DNA of 64,000 bases from Batkoa obscura (lineage: Eukaryota; Entomophthoromycota; Entomophthoromycetes; Entomophthorales; Batkoaceae), in the NCBI GenBank assembly GCA_030770535.1, contig JASVEC010000024.1:558001-622000 (forward strand). The letters run 5' to 3'. This document shows positions 38,035-50,933 of the stretch, in pieces. Made by a program: the position numbers and the translations under genes. Position 1 is the stretch's first letter. Each line of letters starts with the position of its first letter. Under the pieces are notes generated by a model. That model searched no databases, had not been told where the DNA came from, and saw only the letters and a list, made by a program, of their open reading frames with translations.

Positions 38035-40207
38035 TTAGTTATAAAAATTCAATATAATTATAGAATAATAACTAATATTACTTTTAATGTCCTCTTTTTT
38101 TATAGGCTTTAATTTCCAAAGATTAGAATAAATTTGGTTGAATTGAATTAATTGATTGTTTATATCATTGAATTTCAATATTGGCTTATACAATAAATAA
38201 TTTAATAATGGCAATATGAATGTAATTGGTATACAATAATTCAATTGTTTTAAAATTCTATTATTAATTTTAGAATTGCCTAAGAATAATTAATAAATTA
38301 AGTAGATTCTAATATTGTATTAACAATGTAACAAAAGAACTTACTTGTAATCAAACCTAATAATTGTCCATTTTGATTAAATAATCCTCCACCAGAACCT
38401 CCACAATTAATCTTACAATTTGTTACATACATGATGTTTCTATTATCCATTTTTATAATACTATTAATAACACCATTTTCTATTTTTAGTTGATCTTTAT
38501 CATCTATTAATAAATGTTATTATTTATTACTATTGTTATTTATTATTTATTATTGTTTTACTTTTAATAATTGGATTAACTTCAGAATAGCCCATTGAAA
38601 CTACTTTATCTCCAGTATACACTTTATCGATATTAATAAAATCCAACCAATCAATTAACTTAATATCAATAGTTGAATCAAACTTTAATATTATTATATC
38701 AATACTTGAAGATGGATTATAATAAATTAACTTCCAATTATTATACCACTAATAAAAGTTAATTAAATATACAATTTATTAGAATATTTAATATGATTAA
38801 AATCATTTACTTGATTTTGAATTTGAATTTTCACTTGATTTTGAATCACTTCATTAGTTAAAATAGTCTCCTTTTTGACTAATGAATCGAATAAATGTTG
38901 ATTAGTTAAGCAATAAATGTCCTCTAAGAAAACATATAAAATATATTAATTTAATAATAAGTTCTATGTTATTTAAATAAAAACATTAATTTACTTTCAA
39001 ATTGAATTAAAACCCCCGTTCCCCAACAATAATAACTGGTTAAATAAATTGGGCATATACATTCAGTGATAGAATTATTAATTAATTTATTATTATTATT
39101 ATTATTATTATTATCCTCATTAATCATAACAATAGGATATAATAAATAACCTAGTTCTAATAAGGAATGATATTCTAATAACTTGAATTTACCTAAAATA
39201 ATTTGACTAATTATCAAAGCATATATTAATTCATTCATTAAAACATTATTAATAACTTTTACTTACCCTAGATTTGGTAATAAAAACTAAATATATAAAT
39301 AAATTAAGTAACAATAATAATATTAACATACAAAGTTAAAATCTTACCCCAATAAACTTATTATTAAAAAATAATGGACCCCCAATAAATCCAGGTTTTA
39401 TATAATGTTCCTCTAAAACCACTATTTTCTCATTTCCTTCCATTCTTCTCACTTCATTTATTGATAGAAATTTAGGATAATTTAATTGATATTTTTTCTC
39501 AAATGGTGTTATCATTGTAACCAATTGATTTTTAATATTAGAGATCTTCTTTTTAAGTTGAATAATTTTCATATTAATATCTGTTTGAATTAAAGCTACT
39601 GATGTGAGGCCATAGTAATCTGTAGAGGGTATTGAAGATGTATAACTTTGATTCCAACCTAAGTGGTACTCTACACCACATTGATCTGTTTTATTGCAAA
39701 ACTCGGTGATTAGTTTTATATCCAACTCTGTAGATCAAAAAGTTTTATTTAATGTTACATTCTATTTTAAAACGTTTAGAAATTACCTTCATTAAATTCA
39801 ATATCAATTGCCAAAACTTGAAATTTTGCTAATAATAAAAGACATGATTCACTTGAGTTATTTAATTTTTATTACTTTTACTTACTATTTTCGTGATCAT
39901 AAAGAAAGCCATGGAATTGACTATCTTTAGTTAATTGATATTTTCCATTCTTCTGTTAACAATGAATTAATAAATAAAAATAATACAAATTTCTCTTATC
40001 AATAATTTTAACTTACTTCATATAAAAAGGGTAAGATTGGATAAGCACTAAAAATTGAATTGAAATCTTAATATTATTTTTATTTTGAAAGTTTTTATAC
40101 TTCTTTTTTACCTCGTTATAACCACTCCATCCTCTCTTAAATAACCTGAGAAATTGATATGAACTTCACTAAGTATCAAGATTCAACTCCAATTACATTA
40201 TTGTCAT
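38035..40207 (-). CDS. Peroxisomal trypsin-like protease, TYSND1/DEG15-like
   Basis: Twelve exons (40207-40197?, 40168-40112, 40047-40017, 39952-39886, 39828-39787, 39727-39348, 39286-39267, 39206-38995, 38923-38811, 38748-38562, 38503-38345, 38279-38035) give about 507 aa. The trypsin-like domain shows WGTGVLI, LTNQHLF (His283), SIDIIIL (Asp328) and NCGGSGGGLFNQNGQLLG (Ser410). The C-terminal QLNYCIPITFILPLL resembles the LNFSIPI block of TYSND1. That family removes the PTS2 presequence and processes PTS1 enzymes in peroxisomes. No clear PTS1 tripeptide ends this protein. The first exon is uncertain: the proposed one needs a 28-nt intron. An exon of only 20 nt and a poly-Asn run occur mid-gene. 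Confidence 0.72.
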
Positions 40208-41165
40208 TATTATTCTAAATTTACCTTGGTTCTTTTTAAAATTTAATAATTAATTTAAGAATTAAGTTTAAGGATTCTCACTTTTACAACTTAATGTTAA
40301 AAACACAATTGGTAGCTATTAAACTCAATATTAGTTTGATCAATTATAGATTGGAAACTTTGTTTACAATCATTTTTAACTAGTTTTAATAAGAACAAAA
40401 TGGATTTATTTTTTTCAATTCTTTCAAGTTATTTTATTATTATAATCTAGTAAGGTTTTACAAAATTCAATGCAAAGCTATTACAACTCTTTTGCGATAT
40501 ATTTAGCAATTTATTTCTAAATTATTTTATATAGGGGTGTATTTTTTTAAGAATTTTACTAACAATCTTTCCACTCAAATAGTGTTTAAAAAACGGAAAA
40601 AGTAATAACTAAAAAAACACCTTAACTGTTTTTTTATTTGTTGATTATCATGGATATTTCTTAATTTTCTGTCGATTAAAAAATAAACAAAATAAACAGC
40701 TAGAAAAAGATAGTAAAAATGAATTCATAATAAATTAGAATAGTTTAAATGTTTATTATAAAATAAATTTATGACCAAATTCTGGATTATAGTTTAAAAT
40801 TTCAAGCTAAATTCCAATTAAGTCTTTATTATAAAATCAATAATTTTCATAAATTATAAAAACAAATGCTTTTTTTTTCAATTTAAACTGAACTTAATAC
40901 AAAGGAGAAATTGAACTCGTCATAAACAAAAAAGGCAAAAAAGTTCTAATAAAATTCATTAATCCAATTAATTTCTCCGTTTAAAAAAGGAAAAGTTGGC
41001 ATTTTTTAATGAATAAATTTAAAAAGTATGAATAACAATGGAAAAATTCATTAATTGAAATTATAAAAAAATTCAATTAACTTTTTATTTTTTATTATTA
41101 TCTTAATTATTTAACTTTATAAAACTAATAAGTGATTCAATATAAATAATTAAATACAATTCAAT
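40208..41165. other. divergent intergenic with one MITE
   Basis: Between the protease start and the flippase start, so it holds both promoters. One reverse MITE copy (40532-40624). Nothing else recognisable. Confidence 0.55.
40532..40624 (-). mobile_element. MITE family 1 copy, diverged
   Basis: AGGGGTGTATTTTTTTAAG at one end and AACTAAAAAAACACCTT at the other. The interior keeps the CTCAAATAGTG form of the family core. Confidence 0.72.
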
Positions 41166-44100
41166 ATGTTTGGCTTTCTAAAAAAACCAAGTCCCTCATT
41201 AACCGTTCGAAAGATTTATCTAAATCATCAACTTTCCTCTTCAGAGCAAGCTTCTCTTCCATTTTACCCAACTAATTCCATTAGTACCACTAAATATAAG
41301 CCATATAATTTCATAATCAAAAATTTATATGAACAATTTCAACGTGCAGCTAATGTTTATTTTTTATTTCTCATTATACTTCAATTAATACCGAGTATTG
41401 GAAATGGATTAAAGAGTGCATTTATGGGTAGTTTTGCATTTACTACTATTTTAATAATGACCATGGTGAAAGATGGTTATGAAGATTATAATCGATATCT
41501 TTCAGATAAAGAAGAAAATAATAGAAAGACAAATAGAATTATTGGCTGGAGAAATGTTAATGTTAATGTTAATGATACTGTGAATAAAGGAAAAAAGAAA
41601 AATATTGGTTTTAATTTATTTCAAAAGAAAAATAAAGAAACTGAAGTACCATTAATGGAATATGAATATAGTGAGGATGAGGACAGTGTTCAACAAGAAA
41701 AAAGTAATCATATTAACAATGAAAGTAATTGGGATAGTGTATTATGGTCCCAAGTTCAAGTAGGTGATTTATTAATGGTTAAAAATGAAGATAGTATACC
41801 AGCTGATTTATTAATTTTAACTACTTCTGAAAAAGATGGCACTTGTTTTATTGAAACTAAAAATTTAGATGGAGAAACAAATTTAAAAGTAAGACATAGT
41901 TTAAAATCCACTATAAATTGGAATTTAATTACTCAATTAAAAAATCAAATATTAAAATTAAATATTGAATTACCTAATGTTAATTTATACTCCTTTAATG
42001 GTAATTTAGATGTTTTGAATAAAAATGAAGAGATTATAAAGTCGGAATCTATTAATAGTACTAATTTGTTATTACGTGGTTGTAAATTAAAAAATGTCAA
42101 TTATATTATTGGTTTAGTATTGTATACTGGTCATGATAGTAAAATTGTATTGAATAGTGGTAGTACACCTAGTAAAAAATCATATATTGAAAAAATGATG
42201 AATAAACAAGTAATCATCAATTTTGTTATATTAATATTATTATCTTTAAGTGTAAGTATTATTGGAGGAATTTATGTCAATCCAACAGACACATCACCTA
42301 ATTTATTTATATATCAATTTTCCGATTCTGTTACCAAAAGTGCGAGTATCACTGGGATCTTAGGCTTTTTTACAAGTTTGATATTATTTCAAAATATAGT
42401 ACCAATTTCATTATACTTGACAGTAGAAGTAGTAAAATCTATTCAAGCTTATTTTATACGTAGTGATATTGAAATGTATGATCCAAAATTAGATAAATTA
42501 TGTGAACCAAGAGCTTGGAATTTATCGGATGATTTGGGTCAAATTGAATATATATTTTCGGATAAAACAGGTACCTTAACTCAAAATATCATGCAATTTA
42601 AACAATGTACTATTAATGGAATACAATATGGACAGTCTTTACTATCTTCAACTACGAAAGAAAATAATCAATTTACTAATAATGAAAATGACTTAACACT
42701 TAATAACAATAGTGCTTCTGAGCAACCATTATTAAACAATAGTAATGGAGAAACTGGTGAAGAAGATAAATCGAGTTATGGCTCAGATCAATTTCAATTA
42801 GATTTAGATTTAGTTAGAATAATGGGTGAAGAAAGAGATCGATTTTGTAAAGATAAATATCGATCCGGTCCAATTACTTTTATTGATCCTCAATTTTATA
42901 ATGATTTAAGAAATAATTCATCACAGCATGAAAAGATTCATTTATTTTTTAAAATATTAGCTTTATGTCATACTGTTTTAGTGGAATTAGATAGTACTTC
43001 AAGTAATATTACTTATAAAGCAGAATCTCCAGATGATGCTGCCTTAGTTTCTGGAGCTACTAATTGTGGATTTACCTTTTTATCCCGTTTTCAAGATAAA
43101 GTGGAAGTAGCCTTATTAGGACAAATAGAAACATATCAATTGTTACATGTATTAGAATTTAATTCAACAAGAAAAAGAATGAGTATATTATTAAAAGATC
43201 AAAATAATCAAATCTTTTTATATTGTAAAGGGGCTGATTCCATTATTTTAGAACGATTGAAACAAGGGCAACAAGATACTATTCAACCCACATTAAATCA
43301 TTTAAAAGCATTTGCACAATTGGGATTGAGAACATTATGTATTGCTTATCGTCCTATAAGTAATGAAGAATTTGAACAATGGGATAAAAGATATAATGAA
43401 GCTAATTTAGCTATGGAAGAACGTGAAGAAAAAATCATGTCTCTACAAGAAGAAATGGAAAAGGAATTAATACTAGTAGGAGGTACTGCTATCGAAGATA
43501 AATTACAAGAAAATGTACCTGAATCCATTCAACTATTAAGAGAAGCAGGAATCAAATTGTGGGTCTTAACTGGGGATAAAACAGAAACAGCAATTAATAT
43601 TGGATTTTCTTGTAATTTATTAACACAGGAAATGCAATTGGTTTCTGTTACTGGAGATTCAGAAAATAGCGTTAAAGAGCAATTAGAATTAGCAATCGAT
43701 CAATTTACTTTTTTAAATCACCCAGATTTAGCATTAATTATTGATGGTACTTCATTAAAATTTGGACTATCTAATGAAGTCAAAGGATTATTATTAACCT
43801 TTGCAAAGCAATGTAAAGTAGTAATTTGTTGTCGGGTATCACCATTACAAAAAGCACAAGTAGTAACTTTAGTAAAAGAAGGATTAAATGCTATGTGTTT
43901 AGCCATTGGAGATGGAGCTAATGATGTATCAATGATTCAAGCAGCTCATATAGGTGTAGGTATTTCTGGATTAGAAGGATGTCAAGCAGTTATGGCTTCA
44001 GATTATGCTATTGGTCAATTTCAATATTTAACTCGATTATTATTAGTTCATGGTCGATGGTCTTATATAAGAATTTCACATATGATCCTATGTTTTTTTT

Positions 44101-45077
44101 ACAAGAATTTAGTAATGACATTAACTAATTTCTTTTTTCAGTGGTTTAATGGACCTTCACAAACCTTTTTATTTGATTATACATTAGTTTTATTTTATAA
44201 TTTAGTATTTACTGCCTTTCCTATAATGATATTAGGTGCTTTTGATCAAGATGTTAATGCTGAAGTAGCTATGGTAACCCCTCAATTATATTTTAGGGGT
44301 ATCAAACATATGGAATATTCACATAAAAGATTTTTTATGGTATTATTAGATGCTACTTTTCAATCGATTATTTGTTTCTTTGTACCTTATGCTATGTTTG
44401 CTTTTTCTACTTTTGATCCTTCTGGTTTAAGTAATAATTCATTAGATGGTTTTGGTACTACTGTTTCTGCTTGTGTAGTTGTTACTGTCAATATTTATGT
44501 GGGTTTATGGACATTTAATTGGTCTTTCTTAATGTATTTAGTTATCATTGGTAGTATTGTTATCTACTTTGTTATAGTGTTAGTATTATCTCATATTATC
44601 AAAGGAATGCATTCAGTAGATTCTATGTTATTTGCAAGTATTGAATTTTGGTTAGTATTAATCTTATGTTTATTTTGTTGTTTATTACCTCGATATTTAG
44701 CAAGATATTTGAGAAGTATATTTTCACCTAAAGATATTGAGGTTATTCGAGAACAAGTTTATTTATTTTACAATTATTTAAAAAGAAAAAAGAAACAATT
44801 ACGTAAAAAGAAGAGACAAATGGAACAACTCAACCAATCTAAATCTCAAGCTACAGCTAATGGAAATTCAATATCAATTGGTAGATTATTTTCTTTAAAA
44901 AATAATCAATATACTAGTTATACTGGTTATGCTTTTTCTATGGATGATGAATCTGTATTATCTCAAAGATTAAAAGATACGATGTTAAAAAGACATCTCA
45001 AAACTGATCAAGATTTAAATGATATATTACAATCTACTAAAAAAGAAGAGGACGATACTTTTGATTCAAATATTTAA
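41166..45077 (+). CDS. DNF1: P4-type ATPase, phospholipid flippase (Dnf1/Dnf2 class)
   Basis: A single 1303-aa frame with no intron. Key P4 sites: DGETNLKVR (D235, actuator), SDKTGTLTQN (phosphorylated D466), KGADSIIL (nucleotide domain), WVLTGDKTETAINIGFSCNLL and GDGANDVSMIQ (hinge). About ten membrane segments are visible: two near residues 65-100, two near 355-425, and six at 970-1200. The motif PISLYLTVEVVKSIQAYF and the block after DKTGT resemble Dnf1/Dnf2 more than Drs2 or Neo1. Family members move lipids to the cytosolic leaflet at the plasma membrane and endosomes with a Cdc50/Lem3 partner. The acidic linker near 170-190 and the Lys-rich C-terminus are variable. Subclass is moderately sure. 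Confidence 0.92.
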   Translation: MFGFLKKPSPSLTVRKIYLNHQLSSSEQASLPFYPTNSISTTKYKPYNFIIKNLYEQFQRAANVYFLFLIILQLIPSIGNGLKSAFMGSFAFTTILIMTMVKDGYEDYNRYLSDKEENNRKTNRIIGWRNVNVNVNDTVNKGKKKNIGFNLFQKKNKETEVPLMEYEYSEDEDSVQQEKSNHINNESNWDSVLWSQVQVGDLLMVKNEDSIPADLLILTTSEKDGTCFIETKNLDGETNLKVRHSLKSTINWNLITQLKNQILKLNIELPNVNLYSFNGNLDVLNKNEEIIKSESINSTNLLLRGCKLKNVNYIIGLVLYTGHDSKIVLNSGSTPSKKSYIEKMMNKQVIINFVILILLSLSVSIIGGIYVNPTDTSPNLFIYQFSDSVTKSASITGILGFFTSLILFQNIVPISLYLTVEVVKSIQAYFIRSDIEMYDPKLDKLCEPRAWNLSDDLGQIEYIFSDKTGTLTQNIMQFKQCTINGIQYGQSLLSSTTKENNQFTNNENDLTLNNNSASEQPLLNNSNGETGEEDKSSYGSDQFQLDLDLVRIMGEERDRFCKDKYRSGPITFIDPQFYNDLRNNSSQHEKIHLFFKILALCHTVLVELDSTSSNITYKAESPDDAALVSGATNCGFTFLSRFQDKVEVALLGQIETYQLLHVLEFNSTRKRMSILLKDQNNQIFLYCKGADSIILERLKQGQQDTIQPTLNHLKAFAQLGLRTLCIAYRPISNEEFEQWDKRYNEANLAMEEREEKIMSLQEEMEKELILVGGTAIEDKLQENVPESIQLLREAGIKLWVLTGDKTETAINIGFSCNLLTQEMQLVSVTGDSENSVKEQLELAIDQFTFLNHPDLALIIDGTSLKFGLSNEVKGLLLTFAKQCKVVICCRVSPLQKAQVVTLVKEGLNAMCLAIGDGANDVSMIQAAHIGVGISGLEGCQAVMASDYAIGQFQYLTRLLLVHGRWSYIRISHMILCFFYKNLVMTLTNFFFQWFNGPSQTFLFDYTLVLFYNLVFTAFPIMILGAFDQDVNAEVAMVTPQLYFRGIKHMEYSHKRFFMVLLDATFQSIICFFVPYAMFAFSTFDPSGLSNNSLDGFGTTVSACVVVTVNIYVGLWTFNWSFLMYLVIIGSIVIYFVIVLVLSHIIKGMHSVDSMLFASIEFWLVLILCLFCCLLPRYLARYLRSIFSPKDIEVIREQVYLFYNYLKRKKKQLRKKKRQMEQLNQSKSQATANGNSISIGRLFSLKNNQYTSYTGYAFSMDDESVLSQRLKDTMLKRHLKTDQDLNDILQSTKKEEDDTFDSNI

Positions 45078-45200
45078 TTATTATCCTCAACTATTTTAGA
45101 TAAATAAAATAAATAATTATAATATTTTAAAATAAAAATTAAACAAACAATTATTTATATTCTATTCTATAGTTTAATACATTCTTTTATTTTTTTATTA

Positions 45201-48196
45201 TTATTCAATATTAAATTCGCCTGGCATTTTAAAATTCATTTTAGAATTTTCTTCATTTTGATTAACTTGTTCATTTAACATACTTTCATCAATAAGTTGA
45301 TAGGTTGGTACAAAATTCCAAAAGGTATTTTTAGTATCTTCCTTATCCTTAGCAATTGTATATCTTTTCTTTATCTCCTCATTTTCAGTAGGAATCTAAA
45401 TTTAGTATTAAAAAAATACAAACTTATAAAAATAAACAATCACTTACTAAAAACAACTTTTCAATTAAATTTAAACAATTATTAAATTTTAATATTAAGT
45501 TAGAATATTGTTGACTTAACTCACCTTGATTTTGAATTAGTTCATTAATCATATCAATTAACTTTAAATGAAATTCATAACCAAACAGTTGGATTTTACC
45601 ACTATTACTTTGATTTAATTGGATATTATACCATTCAAGTCGTACAATTATAAAATTTATTGTATAATTTAATTCTTCCATCTAGTTAAAATAAATATTA
45701 TTAATATTATTAATATTATTATTATTATTATTAAATCCACCTTATTTTGTAGAGAAAACAATTGCATATAATTAAAACCTAACTTATTAAATTGTACCAT
45801 TTGATTTTTTAAAAATCTTAAATATAGTTGATATTCTTCGTTATCTTTAATAATTGTTGCTTCTTTGGGCAATTGAAATATACTTTGTTCTTGTCGAATT
45901 TGTAATTGATGTTCATTTTTAATTATCAATTCCACTAAATTGAAATTTATTAACATAAACTATAATTACTAACTTTGAAATATTAACTTACCATTTTTGA
46001 TAATTTGTAATAATTTGTTATCATTGTAAAAATTTAACATTTTTTCAAAATAATTACAATAATTATATACTCTATTAGCATCTATTAAAATATATTATTA
46101 TTATTATAGGATTGCTTTGTTATAAAGTTTACTTGGTTGAATTTTCATTTTATCTAATTCATTAATACCACGTTGAACAAAAATCAAAAATAATTGAATA
46201 TATAAATTAAAATTATCAATTATGAATGTTTCCCTATAATTATTAATATATAAATATATTAAACTTCATAAATAAAATTAAACTTACCACTTCTCTACAT
46301 TAGGACTATTTAAATTACTATGCCATGGAAATAAATATTCCAATATAATATCTACTAACTAATAAAAGTAATTATAAATGAAATTAAAAATTATATTCTA
46401 ATTACCAAATAAAATGAATCATCTAACTCCCAATTAGATAAACCATCGATATATAGTTGAAAATTAATTGGTTGTAAATCCGAATACAGTTTTCTAATAT
46501 AATTAATAATTAATAATTAATAATTAATAATTTATTTAAATTGTATTATCATATTGTTATTTAAATAAGAATAATGTTATTACCTCCAATATTCATTATA
46601 AAATAATTGAATATCATTCCAATCAATTGATACGTCAATAAATACATTAGATATACTTAAATTTAATTGATTTTGTACCATTTGAATTACTTTAATTAAT
46701 AAAATGGAAGGATTTGATTTTTCTATTTCACCCTAAAATAAAATAAAAATTGTTAAATTATTTGTTTCTATTATAATAAATAACTTACGCTAAAATCCCT
46801 ATTTTCCATAGTGATTTCACTCAAATCAATCAAATATAATTGTTTATAAAGATTAATAAATAAAATAGATATTGGTGACTTTAACTTATTATTGTTTTGA
46901 TTTATGTTACTATTGTTATTTATCATCTCTTTTAATAATTGAATATTAAAATATTTATTTAAATAATATTGATCATTTAATTTATCTATATCATTAACTA
47001 TAATTTCCATTAAATAACTTTTGAATATTCGAAAATATAAAGCTCCATTCGTTGTATTTACATTATTATCTCTAGTCTATTGAAATAATATTAGTATTAT
47101 TATATTATTATAAATCATTATTATTATTACTCTATTAAATTGACAATAACACCAAGTTATTAATTTATAAATTAAATATTCATAGCCATCTTTAAAATTA
47201 ATGTTAATTAATATTAAAGGAATCACATAATACAATTAAAACTTACTAAATATCACTGACTTTAACTTAGAATTATAGTAAGGCATTAAAAATGAAATCA
47301 CGTTTGGAATATCTGTTATTGTATTTTTGGGGTAAAGCGAAGACTAAAATAATGATAATAAAATAAATAACAATTAAATTTATAAAAATAAAATAAAATA
47401 ATTATAAACTTACTAGTAATTCATTTTCTAAAATATCAAATTGAAAATTTCCGTTTAATTGAATTTTATCTAACCACTGATATAATATTCCATTTTTTAC
47501 CATTAATTTTTCCATTTGTATTTGAATTTCGTTTATTCGATTGATTTCATTATCATTTAATAAATTCATTAAAAAACTATTATAATATCCGAGCCAACCA
47601 CTAAATACAAATTAATAATTAACTTAAACTACTTCGATAGCTAACAAGAATTTAACTTACCAAAACATATCATTACCAAATAAGTCCTCTATAATTAATT
47701 GTAAAAATAAAGTAATCGTCTGAATACTATTGAATTCTGTTTTATCATTAAATTGTATTAATTTAGTCTCTAATAATTCATTTAATTTTATTATTGTTTC
47801 GATATATTCTTGTTCAAAATTAACACTTGTGTTACTAGTTAATTTTTGATGTTGACAACATATTTTATTGTTTTTGCAACTTGGATTCATACATACTCCA
47901 ACTTTTAATTTCAATGATAAAAAATTAACAATAATTTGGTATGTTAAGCTATCAAACAATTTAATATCTAATTGATGGAATTTATTATTGATGTAATTTT
48001 CTAAATGAATTTCAAATAATTTCTCTTGATTCATCTCTTTGACTTCTATCTTATTTTCTTTGTTTTCTACTTTATAATTAGATTGGTAAAAATCTTGAAG
48101 TTGATATTCTATATCTTTCTGTTTTATAGATTCATAAATTGCTTTAACTTCATTGAAATCATCTCCTTTTTTTTTGGTTTGATATTGTAAGTCCAT
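45201..48196 (-). CDS. Uncharacterised large helical protein, many exons
   Basis: I do not recognise this gene. The first exon (48196-47661, 178 codons) starts MDLQYQTKKKGDD and includes a Cys/His cluster, CMNPSCKNNKICCQHQ, that could bind a metal. About a dozen further short exons follow on the minus strand, separated by 35-80 nt introns. They encode amphipathic helices rich in Leu, Ile, Asn and Tyr, such as GWLGYYNSFL, RVYNYCNYFEKML and FHLKLIDMINELIQ. The last exon ends KMPGEFNIE at 45201. Total length should be about 850-900 aa. No signal peptide or membrane segment is seen. The fold suggests a helical scaffold; no function is claimed. Confidence 0.6.
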
Positions 48197-48442
48197 GATT
48201 AATAGTTATAACACAAAGATGAATTAGATCAAAATAAATATCATCAATTTTTATTTGTGATTGAAAAATCAATCCCTTTAAATTCAATAATTGGTTGAAT
48301 TTAAAAAAAGCATGAAAAGAAAGAAAAAAGAGAAAAAAGCATTATTCATTACTAAAGTCAAATAAATAAAAGTAATCAAATAGACATAAAAAAACATTAA
48401 TGGAAACTCTATATGATTTTATTTAAAACTCATTCAGCTCTA

Positions 48443-50933
48443 TCATTTCCCTCCTCTTAAAATATTAGCTCGACTTTGTTTTCCTAATGAAATACCACCT
48501 CTTAGCTTCTTGGGATTATAAATGAGATATGGTGGATGAATTGAATCTCCTTGATTTAAATAATTAAATCCGTAAACCTTCATCCATAAGTTATTTTCAA
48601 TATAATGCTCAATTGGCAATTTAATATTTCCAATAGCAATCGTTGTTATTTGTTTTACTTCTTCTATATTTAAGCTTGTTATTAATTGAAATTCATTATT
48701 TACTTTGTTTATATTTTTTATCAATCCTACCCCTAAACAATTATAGTATTCAGGAGGTGGATAACTTAAAACATTATGTGGTATTAATTTAGGAATGTTA
48801 TTATTATTACTATCATTAACCTTATACTCTTCATTAATTTTATATAAACCAACAATAGATAAATTTAACGCAAATAATAATTGAGATAAAGACAATTCGC
48901 CATTTAAACAATAATATTCATATTGATTAATATTACATAAATATGGTACTTTTTCCATCAATTTAATATTATTATTCAATAAATAGCAAGTTAAATTGAA
49001 GTTTCTATAATGCTCAGGTGTATATTTTGTATAATATTTAATAACCTCATTCTCTTCTTTTTTTAATTTATAGTACTTTTTGTATTGATTGTATTTAGTT
49101 ATCAATTTTGTATTATTATTATTATTGTCCATTTCAATTATAAAATTAGGTTGAATTAAATTAATTACTGATAATAAGGACTCATATCCTAATCCTTTAA
49201 TCCATCCATTTGTATTTATTATTAATGGTAATTGGTTATTATTGTTTTCTTTATATTGCTGATATTTTATAAATAATTGTTTGACTATTTCTAGATAATG
49301 TTCTGGGCTATTTTTGATATGTGTATCTCCCAAAAAATAACTATTTTCACTCTTTCTTAATTGAGTAAATGGAGCACCTGTTTATTGCTAGTTATTTTCT
49401 ATTTTATTGTATATTACTAATATTACCTAATACTGGCTTCGATATTAAATGTAGCGATAATAAACCAGGTGGTGTAAAATCAGATTGTCCAGGATCCGTG
49501 TTAATTAATGCAATTTCATTTAATCTATTAATTACATGCTATTATTATATTATTCTTAATATAGTAAATAAACTTACTTATTTAAAAACTTGTTAGTCAA
49601 ATATTTTGAAAATGTAGATTTACCGCTATCTTTATCACCACATATTAAAATAACTGGTATTTCATTATCTTGATTATTATTATCAAATTCTTCCGCTATT
49701 TCATTTGCAGCTGATTCCCATTCATTTAAAATAATCAAATCAATTAATCCAGATTGAGGTTTGATTATCTAATATCAGAAGATAAACATACATGTATAAA
49801 TCAATAAAAAAATGACACCTACCGGAATAAAAGTATTCCATAACACATTAATATTATATTTATCCTTCTCATTATTATTATCTATATCCTCACTATTCTC
49901 ATTAACATAATTAAACTCTTCTTTTAGTTTAAATACAAATTTAAAATTATTATCTAGATCTACAAACTTCATACATTCGTTATCCAATTCATTAACAAAT
50001 ATTATTGTATCAAATGTACTTGAATATTCCAAATCACACTTAGTTCTTATCATTTCACTTTCTTCATTTGTGTAGTAGTTTTCTTTTTTAATTTCTTCTT
50101 GTTGAGTTGAATTATGATTAACAACATTACTTATTCTATTTTTAAAAAATACTAATTCTTCTTTTTCTTGTACTTTAACTACATCCTTATCATCTTCTTT
50201 ATCTCTAATCTCACTTTCAACAGCCGTAATCGAATATAATGCTTGACTTTTCGAATTATAACATTCAATAAAACTAATTAAATCATCTCTATTTTTACTT
50301 TGTTTTTGAATATAGCCATTAATATTAATACTTCCTTTAATAACACTTAATTTGATACCACCAATAAACACAAGTTTCTAAATTAATATTTGAATTATTG
50401 AATAGGAAAAAAAAAGAATTGATAAAGATTGATTTACCTCATCATTAAATAAACCTATTGCCAGAGAGTTATCGAATTTAAATACTCGAGTTTCATCCCA
50501 TGGGAAAGTACATTGGCAACTTTCGGCTACTCTTTTTAAAAAAAAGACAATATAAATCTATTTTAGTAATTTTTAATTATAAAACTTACTTCTCCTCTTT
50601 CCTTTTTCTTTTATTACTTTTATCTTTAGTCGCTTCCATTTCCTTCTCCTCTATTTCCTCCATCGCCTCTTCACCTTCTATTTCTTTTATCTCTTCTTCT
50701 TCAATTCTATCCATTTCTTCCATCTTTTCTATTTCTTCTTCTATATCCTCTCTATCACTTAAATCTTCTCTTTCATCAATATCTAGATCCTCTTCTATTT
50801 CTTCCTTTTTTGATCCTTTACTTGAAGATTTTGATGAGTTTTTATTCTTTTTTATGGTGATCGTGTCTTCATAATTTAAAGTTGTTTTGGATTCTGAGGT
50901 ATTTATTAAGTCAAAGGGGTTACTTGGGTTCAT
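48443..50933 (-). CDS. GRC3: Polynucleotide 5'-kinase Grc3/NOL9
   Basis: Six exons (50933-50590, 50531-50438, 50377-49823, 49768-49578, 49524-49427, 49377-48443) join in frame to 738 aa. The N-terminus is acidic (long Glu/Asp runs, nucleolar style). The Clp1/Grc3 kinase core has a P-loop GDKDSGKST (about 375-383), INTDPGQSDFTPPG (Walker-B/lid region) and GDTHIKNSPEHY followed by NTNGWIKGLGYE, all diagnostic of Grc3/NOL9. It phosphorylates 5'-OH RNA ends during ITS2 processing, with Las1, and acts in RNA polymerase I termination. The opposite-strand Ser-rich frame over exon 1 is a shadow. Spacing to the upstream COX23 gene is under 200 bp. Confidence 0.9.

Noticed and set aside
50500-50874. 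Serine-rich plus-strand frame of 124 aa
   Set aside because: It is the complement of the Glu/Asp-rich first exon of GRC3, which splices correctly to the kinase core.
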